A stretch of DNA of 64,000 nucleotides from Chitinimonas koreensis (lineage in GTDB: Bacteria; Pseudomonadota; Gammaproteobacteria; Burkholderiales; Chitinimonadaceae), in contig NZ_CP060704.1 of the NCBI RefSeq assembly GCF_014353015.1, positions 310,001 to 374,000 on the forward strand, written 5' to 3'. How positions within the stretch are numbered: position 1 is the stretch's first letter; each line of letters starts with the position of its first letter. Shown here one piece after another: positions 1-7,268 of the stretch. The notes beneath the pieces are model-generated. The model worked only from the letters and a program-made list of their open reading frames with translations, was not told the origin of the DNA and ran no database searches. The translations under genes and the position numbers were made by a program.

Positions 1-837
1 CGCCAGCGTCCCCTGCAGCGCGTAGAAGGGCGCCATCGCCTCGTGCAGCGAGCGCGCCAGCAGGGCGTAGAGCGGGCCGGCCGGGCCGTCGCCGAGCTTG
101 ACCAGGCGGGTCTGGAAGTCCTCGCCGTCGAGCCGCAGCGTGCCGGTGGCGGGCTGCCCGCGCCTTTCCGCCTCGGCCAGCCCGGCGGCGAGCGCGTCGC
201 GCTCGGCCTGCTCGAGGGTGGAGGCGAATTGGCGCCAGCCGCCGGCCTCCCGGCCGAGGAAGGCCACCTGCAGGCCCGATACCGCCAGCAGGTCGTCCAC
301 CACCGGCTGGTCGATCTCGAAGCCCATGGTCACCCAGCCGGTCAGCACCGGCGCGCGTACCGGCACCACGACCAGCTGGTAGAGCCGGTCGCCCACGCGC
401 TCCACGCCGTTGGCGCCGCCGTGGCGGCCGGCCTGCGCCAGCAGCCGGCCGAACGGGTAGGGCTGGCCGGCCCGGCCGGGCTCGACCGTGTCAGCCAGGA
501 TGCGGCCGTCGGTGCCGGACCACATCAGGAGGTCGGCATGGATGCGGTTGCCGTGGTTCTCCAGCACCGAGACGATGGTGTCGGTATCGCCGGTGGCGAC
601 CGCCTCGCGGAAGCCGAAATCGGCCGCCAGCACGCGCGAGGCCTGGGCCAGCTGGTTGCCGTTCTGCTCCAGCAGGCGCTTGAACACGCGCTCGCCGGTG
701 GCGAGCTCCTGCGCTGCGGTGTCGCGCGCGATGTGCAGGTTGGCGACGCCGACCAGCACGAAGGTAGCCAGCAGCACCGCCCCGAGCAGCCCGGAGAAGG
801 CGGCGACGATGCGGAAGTTGAGGCTGCGGATGCGCAT
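1..837 (-). CDS. Membrane sensor protein with Cache-like periplasmic domain (3' part outside window)
   Basis: Only the first 279 residues are present; the reading frame is open to the left edge. A short basic N-terminus is followed by one hydrophobic segment (about residues 9-29) and then roughly 240 residues of soluble, cysteine-free sequence expected to be periplasmic. Its texture, with a conserved-looking segment LMWSGTDGRILADT, resembles the Cache/sensor domains placed before GGDEF, EAL or chemoreceptor outputs. The output domain lies beyond the window, so the type of receptor is unknown. The ATG at 835-837 follows the stop of the upstream cupredoxin gene by one base, so the three genes haemoglobin, cupredoxin and sensor look like one translationally coupled operon. 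The family call is by eye. Confidence 0.6.
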   Translation of the reverse strand, partial: MRIRSLNFRIVAAFSGLLGAVLLATFVLVGVANLHIARDTAAQELATGERVFKRLLEQNGNQLAQASRVLAADFGFREAVATGDTDTIVSVLENHGNRIHADLLMWSGTDGRILADTVEPGRAGQPYPFGRLLAQAGRHGGANGVERVGDRLYQLVVVPVRAPVLTGWVTMGFEIDQPVVDDLLAVSGLQVAFLGREAGGWRQFASTLEQAERDALAAGLAEAERRGQPATGTLRLDGEDFQTRLVKLGDGPAGPLYALLARSLHEAMAPFYALQGTLA

Positions 838-838
838 C

Positions 839-1441
839 TCAGGGCGCCGTGGCCGCGGCGGGCGCGAGCTGCAGCCGGAAGGTGGCGCGGCCGGCGTCGC
901 CGGCGCCGATCCTCAGCTGCTGCACCGGCGCCTCGGCCGCCTGCGCCGGATGCCAGGCGTGCAGCCGGTAATCGCCCGGCGGCAGCTCGCCGAGCCTCGC
1001 CAGGCCGGCCGCGTCGCTGCGGCCGAACCACGGCGTGTCGACCACCAGCAGGTGGCCCACCATCCAGTCGTGGATCTTGCAGCCCAGCACCACCACGCCG
1101 GGCTTGTCGAACACCACCGGCGCCGCCGGCGTGCCCGAGTAGAGCTTGAGGTCGAAGGTCTTGGCCGGCGAGAACGAATAGATGTTGTGGCGGATGTTGT
1201 CCTTGTTGGGGAAGCTGACCGCGGTGCCGGCCTGCACGACGGCGATCCGCGGCACGAATTCCTTGTTCACCTGGTCGACCGCCGCGCTGAGCCTGCCCTT
1301 GGGCGCCGCGCCGGCGGCCGGCTCGGCGTAGACCACCGCGTCGGCCAGCGGCTTGCCGGCCGCGTCCAGCACCACCGCGTCGTAGGCGCCGGCGAGGCCG
1401 GGCGCCAGCAGCAGGAGCAGCGGCAGGGCCGGGCGCCTCAC
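839..1441 (-). CDS. Exported cupredoxin-like (methylamine-utilization type) protein
   Basis: A 200-residue protein with a signal peptide (cleavage near residue 19, APGLAGA). The middle carries a mononuclear copper site pattern: His85 in RHNIYSF, then Cys121, His124 and Met127 in GCKIHDWM, the His...Cys-x2-His-x2-Met layout of plastocyanin-like proteins often labelled methylamine utilization proteins. The C-terminal part (LGELPPGDYRLHAWHP) resembles a carboxypeptidase-regulatory-like beta sandwich. The GTG start at 1439-1441 overlaps the haemoglobin stop (GTGA), which implies coupling. It probably binds copper in the periplasm and may hand electrons or a signal to the sensor encoded next; that link is inferred only from the operon. 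Confidence 0.75.
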   Translation of the reverse strand: MRRPALPLLLLLAPGLAGAYDAVVLDAAGKPLADAVVYAEPAAGAAPKGRLSAAVDQVNKEFVPRIAVVQAGTAVSFPNKDNIRHNIYSFSPAKTFDLKLYSGTPAAPVVFDKPGVVVLGCKIHDWMVGHLLVVDTPWFGRSDAAGLARLGELPPGDYRLHAWHPAQAAEAPVQQLRIGAGDAGRATFRLQLAPAAATAP

Positions 1442-1869
1442 GGCTTGTCCACCACGTCGCGCCGCATCGGCGCCAGCAGGGCCAGCAGCGCGTTCTTGTC
1501 GGCCTGGGCCGCGCCGCGCGCGTCGAGCACCTCGCGCAGGTGCGCCACCATGCCGTAGAACTCGGCCTCGTCGATGCCGAGGCCGGCGTGCACCTGCTTC
1601 ATGCTGTCGCCGCTGTAGCGGCACGGGCCGCCGCTGAGCTGGCAGAACTGCTCGGCCAGCAGTTTCTTGAGCCGCGGGATGTCGACCTTGGCGAAGCTGC
1701 GGCGGGTGGCCGGATCGCTGGCGCTGCGGTCGATCAGGCCGCCGGCGATGGCCGCCATGCCGGCCTCGCCGCCGAGGCGGCGGTAGAGGCTGTCGGCGGC
1801 GGGCGCTTCGGCGGCCGGGACGGCGGGAATCAGGCAACAGGCGAGCAGCAGGGCGGGCAGGCGGGGCAT
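1438..1869 (-). CDS. Exported truncated haemoglobin
   Basis: A 143-residue protein with a signal peptide (LLLACCLIPAVPAA, residues 7-20) followed by a truncated-globin fold. LYRRLGGEAGMAAIAGGLIDR at the start of the mature part is the usual opening of the family, and His94 in MKQVHAGLGI fits the proximal haem ligand position. Most truncated haemoglobins are cytoplasmic; a signal peptide puts this one in the periplasm, beside the copper protein encoded immediately downstream. A role in sensing or detoxifying NO or O2 is plausible but not shown. It is the first gene of a three-gene minus-strand unit and is divergent from the gene starting at 1945. Confidence 0.8.
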   Translation of the reverse strand: MPRLPALLLACCLIPAVPAAEAPAADSLYRRLGGEAGMAAIAGGLIDRSASDPATRRSFAKVDIPRLKKLLAEQFCQLSGGPCRYSGDSMKQVHAGLGIDEAEFYGMVAHLREVLDARGAAQADKNALLALLAPMRRDVVDKP

Positions 1870-1944
1870 GGCGGACTCCGGCACGGGGCCATCCAGATCG
1901 GGCGGGGGAGCTGGCCCGAGTATAGACTCGAAGCGCCATCCCCC

Positions 1945-2802
1945 ATGCGGAGTATGCCCATGCGCGCCCCCCTCGCCCTGCTGCTCGCCACTGCCCTGCC
2001 CGCGCTGGCCGGCGGCCGCCTGCCCGCCACCGGCGGCGTCACCCAGCTCGAGGGCGCCGCCGGCGGCGGCCTGGCGCCGTGGGCCCTGATCGCCGGCTAC
2101 GGCACCGCCGACGAGGTCGGCGGCAACGCCTTCTATACCCGGGTGCAGAGCCAGGGCTTCCGGCTCGAATCGGCCGGCGCGGCGATCGGCCTGTTCGACC
2201 GGGTCGAGCTGTCGTTCGCGCGCCAGCGCTTCGACCTCGGCGACACCGTGCCGGGCCAGGCGATCCGGCAGGAGGTGGTCGGCGCCAAGTGGCGCGTCTA
2301 CGGCGACGCGGTGGTCGACCAGGACCGGCCCTGGCCGCAGCTGGCGATCGGCCTGATGCACAAGCGCAACCGCGATTTCGATCTGGTGCCGCGCCTCGTC
2401 GGCGCCCGCCGCGGCAGCGACGTCGAGCTCTACCTCGCCGCCACCAAGGTCTGGCTCGACGGCCTGGCCGGCCGCAGCACCCTGCTCAACGGCACGCTGC
2501 GCTACACCCGCGCCAACCAGCTCGGCATCCTCGGCTTCGGCGGCGACAAGTCGGATGCGCGCCAGCTGCGCTTCGAGGGCAGCGCGGCGCTGTTCCTGAC
2601 CGACCGCCTGATCGTCGGCGCCGAGTGGCGGCAGAAGCCGGACAACCTGTCGGCCTTCAAGGAGGACGGCTTCGGCGACGCCTTCGTCGCCTGGGTGCCG
2701 AACAAGCGCCTGGCGCTGACGCTGGCGCATACCGAGCTCGGCAACATCGCCGACAAGGACGGCCAGCGCGGGCCCTACCTGTCGCTGAAGGCCGATTTCT
2801 AG
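1945..2802 (+). CDS. DUF3034-type outer-membrane-like protein
   Basis: About 285 residues. Three in-frame ATGs (1945, 1954, 1960) precede a signal peptide (MRAPLALLLATALPALAGG), and none has a clear ribosome site, so the start is uncertain by five codons. The mature part begins with GGRLPATGGVTQLEGAAGGGLAPW, typical of DUF3034 proteins, and continues with alternating hydrophobic stretches that suggest a beta-barrel or porin-like protein ending in a hydrophobic-aromatic residue (LKADF). Function unknown. It is divergent from the haemoglobin operon and sits only 32 bases before creB, so it may share control with either neighbour. The family call is from memory of its pattern. Confidence 0.65.
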   Translation: MRSMPMRAPLALLLATALPALAGGRLPATGGVTQLEGAAGGGLAPWALIAGYGTADEVGGNAFYTRVQSQGFRLESAGAAIGLFDRVELSFARQRFDLGDTVPGQAIRQEVVGAKWRVYGDAVVDQDRPWPQLAIGLMHKRNRDFDLVPRLVGARRGSDVELYLAATKVWLDGLAGRSTLLNGTLRYTRANQLGILGFGGDKSDARQLRFEGSAALFLTDRLIVGAEWRQKPDNLSAFKEDGFGDAFVAWVPNKRLALTLAHTELGNIADKDGQRGPYLSLKADF

Positions 2803-2834
2803 CCGGGCGGCCGCCGGCCGCTACAATCGCGCCC

Positions 2835-3521
2835 ATGAACAAGCGCATCCTGCTGGCCGAGGACGAGGCCGCCATCGCCGATACCGTGGTCTACGCGCTC
2901 GGCCGCGAAGGCTACGACGTGCGCCACCACCTGCTCGGCGGTGCGCTGCTGGCCGATTTCGCCGCCGCCGGCGCCGACCTGCTGATCCTCGACGTCGGCC
3001 TGCCCGACCAGAGCGGCTTCGAGGTCTGCAAGGCGGTGCGGCGTACGTCGACGGTGCCGGTGGTCTTCCTGACCGCGCGCGGCGAGGAGATCGACCGGGT
3101 GGTCGGCTTCGAGATCGGCGCCGACGACTACGTGGTCAAGCCGTTCAGCCCGCGCGAGCTGGCCGGCCGGGTCAAGGCCATCCTGCGCCGCGGCACCGGC
3201 CAGCCTGCCGCGGCCGGCATCGGCCTGGTGCACGACGCGCTGCGCGCGCGCATCAGCGTCGACGGCGTCGCGCTCGAGCTGACCCGCTACGAATACCGCC
3301 TGCTGGCCGCCCTGCTGGCCGAGCCCGAGCGGGTGTTCAGCCGCGCCCAGCTGATGGATCGCGCCTGGGACGAGCCCGAGGCGAGCTTCGAGCGCACCGT
3401 CGACGCCCATATCAAGAGCCTGCGGCAGAAGCTGCGCGCGGCCGCGCCCGGGCTCGACCCGATCCGCACCCACCGCGGCCTCGGCTACAGCCTGAGCTGG
3501 CACGGCGGGCCGCGGCCGTGA
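2835..3521 (+). CDS. creB: Response regulator CreB (OmpR/PhoB family)
   Basis: A 228-residue two-component regulator. The receiver domain has the acidic pair in LAEDEAA, the phosphorylated Asp53 in LILDVGLPDQSG and the conserved Lys in VVKPFSPRE. The C-terminal half is a winged-helix DNA-binding domain with the typical ELTRYEYRLLAALL, RTVDAHIKSLRQKL and IRTHRGLGYSL segments. The next gene is a CreC-type kinase whose GTG start overlaps this stop (GTGA), and creD lies 10 kb downstream, which supports CreB over other OmpR-family members. In enterobacteria CreBC responds to carbon source and to cell-wall stress and activates creD. That role here is inferred. Confidence 0.85.
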   Translation: MNKRILLAEDEAAIADTVVYALGREGYDVRHHLLGGALLADFAAAGADLLILDVGLPDQSGFEVCKAVRRTSTVPVVFLTARGEEIDRVVGFEIGADDYVVKPFSPRELAGRVKAILRRGTGQPAAAGIGLVHDALRARISVDGVALELTRYEYRLLAALLAEPERVFSRAQLMDRAWDEPEASFERTVDAHIKSLRQKLRAAAPGLDPIRTHRGLGYSLSWHGGPRP

Positions 3522-4936
3522 GGATCGTCTTCCGCATCTTCCTCGGCTATTTCCTGGTGGTCGGCCTCGCCGCCTGGTTCCTGCTCGACAACGCGCGCGA
3601 CCGGCTGCAGCCGGCGCTGCGCCAGTCGATGGAGGACACCCTGGTCGACACCGCCAACCTGCTGGCCGAGCTGGCGCGCGACGAGGTCAAGGCCGGCACC
3701 GTCGGCAACGGCGTGTTCGCCCGGCGGCTGGAGGATTTCGCCGCGCGCCGGCTCGACGCCGACATCTGGGGCATCAAGAAGGACCGGCCCAACCACCGGA
3801 TCTACATCACCGACGCGCAGGGCCGCGTGCTGTACGACTCGGACCACCTGGCGGTCGGCCAGGACTACTCGCGCTGGAACGACGTCTACCTGACGCTGCA
3901 CGGCCGCTACGGCGCGCGCACCAGCCATCCGGCCGACCAGCAGAGCTCGGTGATGCACGTGGCGGCGCCGATCCGCGACGGTGGCCGCATCATCGGCGTG
4001 GTCACCGTGGCCAAGCCGTCGAGCGCGGTCGAGCCGTTCTTCGAGCAGGCCTTCTTCGGCCTGGCCCGTGCCGGCGCGCTGGTGCTGGCGGCCTCGCTGG
4101 TGGTCGGCGGCCTGCTGGCCTGGGGGCTGACGCGCTCGCTCGGCCGGCTGGTCGACTACGCGCGCGCGGTCGGCCGCGGCGAGCGGGTGGCGGCGCCCGA
4201 TTTCGGCGGCGGCGAGGTCGGCGTGCTCGGCCGCGCGCTCGAAGGCATGCGCAGCGAGCTCGACGGCAAGCGCTACGTCGAGGACTACGTGCATGCGCTG
4301 ACCCACGAGCTGAAGAGTCCGCTGGCGGCGATCCGCGGCGCGGCCGAACTGATCGACGCCGACATGGCGCCGGCCGACCAGGCGCATTTCCTCGGCCATA
4401 TCCGGCACGAGTCGGCCCGGCTCGGCAGCATCATCGACCGGCTGCTGGCGCTGGCCCAGCTCGAGAGCCGCCGCGCGCTCGAGGACGTCGAGCCGATCGC
4501 GCTGGCCGCGCTGCTGGCCGAGGCGGTCGAGGCCAAGTCGGCCGCGCTGCGCGCCGGCGGGCTGGCGGTGGCGGTCGAGGCGGCCGACGGCCTGACTCTG
4601 CGCGGCGAGCGCTTCCTGCTCGGCCAGGCGCTGTCCAACCTGCTCGACAACGCCATCGCCTTCTCGCCGGCCGGCGGCCGCATCGAACTGGGCGCGACGC
4701 AGGCGGGCGGGACGGTGACGATCACGGTGCGCGATCACGGGCCGGGCGTGCCCGACTACGCGCTCGAGCGGGTGTTCGAGCGCTTCTACTCGCTGCCGCG
4801 GCCCGGCGACGGCCGCAAGTCGACCGGCCTGGGCCTGCCCTTCGTGCGCGAGGTGGCCAGCTTGCACGGCGGCCGCGTCATGCTGGCCAACGCGGCCGGC
4901 GGCGGCGCGCTGGCCACGCTGGCGCTGCCGGCATGA
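3518..4936 (+). CDS. creC: Sensor histidine kinase CreC
   Basis: A 472-residue membrane kinase. TM1 (residues 5-25) and TM2 (about 182-204) enclose a periplasmic sensor region containing YITDAQGRVLYDSDH and the invariant-looking GQDYSRWNDVYLTL seen in CreC proteins. A HAMP linker follows, then the HisKA box with phospho-acceptor His263 in ALTHELKSPLAAI. The ATPase domain has the N box LLDNAIAFSP, G1 DHGPGVP and G2 STGLGLPF. It starts at a GTG overlapping the creB stop. The last base-pairs overlap the start of the next gene (ATGA at 4933-4936), so the three genes are probably translated from one message. Confidence 0.88.
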   Translation: MRIVFRIFLGYFLVVGLAAWFLLDNARDRLQPALRQSMEDTLVDTANLLAELARDEVKAGTVGNGVFARRLEDFAARRLDADIWGIKKDRPNHRIYITDAQGRVLYDSDHLAVGQDYSRWNDVYLTLHGRYGARTSHPADQQSSVMHVAAPIRDGGRIIGVVTVAKPSSAVEPFFEQAFFGLARAGALVLAASLVVGGLLAWGLTRSLGRLVDYARAVGRGERVAAPDFGGGEVGVLGRALEGMRSELDGKRYVEDYVHALTHELKSPLAAIRGAAELIDADMAPADQAHFLGHIRHESARLGSIIDRLLALAQLESRRALEDVEPIALAALLAEAVEAKSAALRAGGLAVAVEAADGLTLRGERFLLGQALSNLLDNAIAFSPAGGRIELGATQAGGTVTITVRDHGPGVPDYALERVFERFYSLPRPGDGRKSTGLGLPFVREVASLHGGRVMLANAAGGGALATLALPA

Positions 4937-5697
4937 CGGCGGCCGGCCCGGGGATGCTGTTCTGGCTCAAGAAGCTGTGTTCGGCGCTGCTGCTGCCGCC
5001 GGTCTTGCCCTTGCTGCTGGTGCTGGCGGGTCTGCTGCTATTGCGCCGCCGGCCGCGCCGGGGCTGCGGCCTGGCCGTGGCCGGCTTGCTGGCGCTGTGG
5101 CTGTGCAGCGCGCCGGTCGGCGTGCGCCTGTTGCTCGAGCCGCTCGAATCGGCGCCGCCGGCCGGCCCGGCGGCCCTGCGCCAGGCGCAGGCGATCGTGG
5201 TGCTGGCCGGCGGCCGCGACCGCGTCGCGCCGGAATACGGCGGCGAGACGATCAGCGCCATAACGCTGGCGCGGCTGCGCTACGGCGCTCGGCTGGCGCG
5301 GCAGACCGGCCTGCCGCTATTGCTCAGCGGCGGCGCACCGTCGGGCGGCCTGCCCGAGGCGGTGCTGATGGATCAGTCGCTGCGGCAGGATTTCGGCCTG
5401 GCCGCGCGCTGGCTCGAAGCCGGCTCGCTCGATACCGCCGGCAATGCCGACGCCAGCGCCCGCCTGCTGCTGCCGGCCGGCATCCGCCGCGTCGCGCTGG
5501 TCAGCGATGCCGCCCACCTGCCGCGGGCCGCGGCCGAATTCCGCCGCGCCGGCTTCGCGGTGATCGCCGCGCCGACGCGCTACCAGGGCGGCAGCCTTGG
5601 CCGTTTCGCCTGGCTGCCGAGCGGCGAGGCGGCGATGGCCGGCCACTATGCCGCGCACGAATGGCTGGGGCTGCTGGCGCAGCGGCTGCGCGGCTAG
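4933..5697 (+). CDS. YdcF/ElyC-family membrane protein (DUF218)
   Basis: A 254-residue protein. Two hydrophobic segments near the N-terminus (about 20-40 and 45-62) are followed by a DUF218 domain with AIVVLAGGRDRVAPEYGGETI, where the usual GG and small residues of the nucleotide-like fold are present, and later VALVSDAAHLPRA, the segment that carries the conserved His. ElyC/YdcF proteins act in envelope and lipid-carrier homeostasis in E. coli. That fits being translationally coupled (ATGA) to creC, whose pathway reacts to cell-wall damage, but it is inference. The gene ends seven bases before the convergent acyl carrier protein gene. Confidence 0.75.
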   Translation: MTAAGPGMLFWLKKLCSALLLPPVLPLLLVLAGLLLLRRRPRRGCGLAVAGLLALWLCSAPVGVRLLLEPLESAPPAGPAALRQAQAIVVLAGGRDRVAPEYGGETISAITLARLRYGARLARQTGLPLLLSGGAPSGGLPEAVLMDQSLRQDFGLAARWLEAGSLDTAGNADASARLLLPAGIRRVALVSDAAHLPRAAAEFRRAGFAVIAAPTRYQGGSLGRFAWLPSGEAAMAGHYAAHEWLGLLAQRLRG

Positions 5698-5703
5698 GCC
5701 GGA

Positions 5704-5946
5704 TCAGGCGCGCGCGAGCGCCAGCTCGTCGACCGCGGCGACCAGTTGGTCGATGCTGTCGATCCGCTCGAGGCGATCGTCGGGAATCGTGATGTCGAAG
5801 GCGGTTTCCACCGTGGCGATCAGGTCGATCAGTTCGAGCGAGTCGACGCCGAGGTCGGCCAGGCTGCGGGCGGACTGGACCTGTTCGACGGGTTGGCCGA
5901 GGTGCTCGGCCACGAGGGCGACGAGCCGGGTGCGTAGGGTATCCAT
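5704..5946 (-). CDS. Orphan acyl carrier protein
   Basis: An 80-residue carrier protein. The 4'-phosphopantetheine attachment site is Ser36 in LGVDSLELIDL, and the acidic helix II and the downstream VETAFDITIPDD are standard. I start it at the ATG 5944-5946 because a strong GGAGG lies five bases upstream; a GTG just before is too close to that site. There is no ketosynthase or other fatty-acid gene nearby, so this is not the housekeeping acpP. It is the last gene of the minus-strand peptide cluster, 79 bases after the last small peptide gene. It may load an acyl or aminoacyl group used in that pathway; that is inference. Confidence 0.88.
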   Translation of the reverse strand: MDTLRTRLVALVAEHLGQPVEQVQSARSLADLGVDSLELIDLIATVETAFDITIPDDRLERIDSIDQLVAAVDELALARA

Positions 5947-6025
5947 GGTCACCTCCAGGAAAATGGGGCGGGACCGGCCCGCAGCGAGTGCGGCGGGGCC
6001 GGGACCTAGCGGCCGGGCTTACTGC

Positions 6026-6148
6026 TTATTCGCTGGAGCAGCAGCACTTGAACGCACCGACCAGGCTCTTGGGAGCCTGGATGGCGGGCACGGCGACGCG
6101 GACCGTTTGGCCCTTCTTGGCAATGACGCGCAGGACTTTGGCTTGCAT
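6026..6148 (-). CDS. Small CCCS peptide A (40 aa), candidate precursor peptide
   Basis: A 40-residue basic peptide preceded by GAGGAG seven bases upstream of its ATG. It is one of three tandem paralogues. The shared pattern is KxLRVxxxKGxxVRVAVPAxxAPKS, then VGAFKCCCS-[NS]-E. Copy A lacks the final ANN of the other two and ends at SSE. There is no signal peptide and no GG leader site. The N-terminal half alternates hydrophobic and charged residues and could form two beta strands; the only cysteines are the three adjacent ones (35-37). I do not recognise the family. Neighbouring exporter, protease and thioredoxin genes suggest a ribosomal peptide that is processed and exported. Confidence 0.8.
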   Translation of the reverse strand: MQAKVLRVIAKKGQTVRVAVPAIQAPKSLVGAFKCCCSSE

Positions 6149-6165
6149 GACGTTCTCCTCGAGGA

Positions 6166-6300
6166 TCAGTTGTTGGCTTCGTTGGAACAGCAGCACTTGA
6201 AGGCGCCGACCAGGCTCTTCGGTGCCTTGACGGCCGGGACGGCCACGCGGACCACGTCGCCCTTCTTGGCGACGACGCGCAGGATCTTGGTTTGCTTCAT
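6166..6300 (-). CDS. Small CCCS peptide B (44 aa), candidate precursor peptide
   Basis: The middle of three paralogous peptides. It starts at ATG 6298-6300 behind GAGGAG and ends 17 bases before peptide A. It differs from peptide C at about ten residues in the N-terminal half, but the last 16 residues (from VGAFK to ANN) are identical to C. The codons there differ at silent sites (for example TGT against TGC, GCC against GCG), so the C-terminal end has been held constant by selection, which is expected for a core or recognition region. Cys36-38 are the only cysteines. Function unknown. Confidence 0.8.
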   Translation of the reverse strand: MKQTKILRVVAKKGDVVRVAVPAVKAPKSLVGAFKCCCSNEANN

Positions 6301-6327
6301 GGTGGAGCTCCTCTGTCCGGTGTCGAT

Positions 6328-6462
6328 TTAGTTATTGGCTTCGTTGGAGCAGCAGCACTTGAACGCGCCGACCATGCTCTTGGGTGCGACGGTCGCCGGA
6401 ACGGCGACGCGGACCTTGCTGCCCTTGCTCGAGAACACGCGGAGAACCTTGACTTGCTTCAT
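6328..6462 (-). CDS. Small CCCS peptide C (44 aa), candidate precursor peptide
   Basis: The first of the three peptides to be transcribed. ATG at 6460-6462, with AGGAG about nine bases upstream. Sequence features are as in peptide B: basic N-terminal half, a conserved VRVAVPA segment, then APKSMVGAFK and CCCSNEANN at the end. It is separated from the upstream exported-protein gene by 84 bases that contain a strong GC hairpin (6499-6530). That is the only long spacer among the peptide genes and could set a separate mRNA level for them. No similarity to a known bacteriocin, metallothionein or RiPP class is recognised by eye. Confidence 0.8.
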   Translation of the reverse strand: MKQVKVLRVFSSKGSKVRVAVPATVAPKSMVGAFKCCCSNEANN

Positions 6463-6498
6463 TGCATAGACTCCTGAAGTAATGCGCCTGGGGATGAC

Positions 6499-6530
6499 GG
6501 GCGGGCGGCGGCGCAAGGAACCGCCCGCCC
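6499..6530 (-). promoter_or_regulatory. GC-rich hairpin in the leader of the peptide genes
   Basis: Perfect 10-bp inverted repeat (GGGCGGGCGG at 6499-6508, CCGCCCGCCC at 6521-6530) with a 12-base loop, between the exported-protein gene and peptide C. There is no U tract, so a simple terminator is unlikely. An RNA processing or stability element that raises peptide mRNA over the enzyme mRNA is a reasonable guess. Confidence 0.5.
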
Positions 6531-6546
6531 CGGATGGGGATGCGGC

Positions 6547-7260
6547 TCAGCCTTCCGAGTCGACGAACAGCTCCATGTTGACCGGGTAGTGCGGGCGCGC
6601 CTCGAGCACCGGCGCCGACAGCAGCACCTGGCCGTCGGCGGCGTCGCCGAGCGCGTCGAAGGCCAGCCGGAAGCGGCCCTGCGAATTGGGCGCCAGCCGC
6701 TGTTCGGCCTTGCCCGACAGCAGCCGGACCCAGGCGCCCTGCTGCTCGGCCAGGCGCAGCTCGATGCCGTCGGCCTTGGGCATGAAGAAGCTCCAGATGC
6801 CGGCCCGGCTGCGCACGCTGCGGTCGGCCTGGCGGCCCAGCTCGGCCAGTTCGTCGGCGCGGAAGCGGGTGCGCGGCGGCAGGTTCACCAGCACGTCGAC
6901 GTTGACCGCCAGCTTGCGGCCGGCCGGCAGGTTGGTATGGATGGTCGGGTTGTCGCGGTGCAGCTGGTCCGACAGCGGGAAGTCGAGCGCGCCCTGGGCG
7001 TCGATCGGGATCGGCGTGCGGCCGCCGGGGCCGACCAGCGTCAGCTGGACCTGGCTCAGCGCGATGTTCTTGTCGACCGGCTTCACCCGCAGGCGGAAGC
7101 GCAGCTTGTCGCGCTGCTCGGGCGGGATCGACTGGAAGCGCGCATAGAGATCGTAGAGCTCGTTGTAGGGCGCCCAGGCGCGGCCCTCGTCGGCGGCCGG
7201 GACGGCGCCTGCCAGGGCCAGCAGCAGGCTCAGCGCGGCGGTGCGGATGGATCGCTTCAT
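6547..7260 (-). CDS. Exported protein of unknown function in the peptide cluster
   Basis: A 237-residue protein with a clear signal peptide (LSLLLALAGAVPAA, cleavage near residue 23). The mature part has no cysteine. It begins YNELYDLYARFQSI, has an all-beta look (FRLRVKPVD, VQLTLVGPGG, AVNVDVLVNLPP) and contains SFFMPKADGIELRL. This arrangement reminds me of DUF2987 proteins, at low confidence. It begins 8 bases after the restored stop of the acyltransferase-like gene, so it belongs to the same operon and would act in the periplasm, perhaps as a partner, chaperone or immunity factor for the exported peptides. No catalytic motif is visible. Confidence 0.7.
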   Translation of the reverse strand: MKRSIRTAALSLLLALAGAVPAADEGRAWAPYNELYDLYARFQSIPPEQRDKLRFRLRVKPVDKNIALSQVQLTLVGPGGRTPIPIDAQGALDFPLSDQLHRDNPTIHTNLPAGRKLAVNVDVLVNLPPRTRFRADELAELGRQADRSVRSRAGIWSFFMPKADGIELRLAEQQGAWVRLLSGKAEQRLAPNSQGRFRLAFDALGDAADGQVLLSAPVLEARPHYPVNMELFVDSEG

Positions 7261-7268
7261 GCCGGTCC

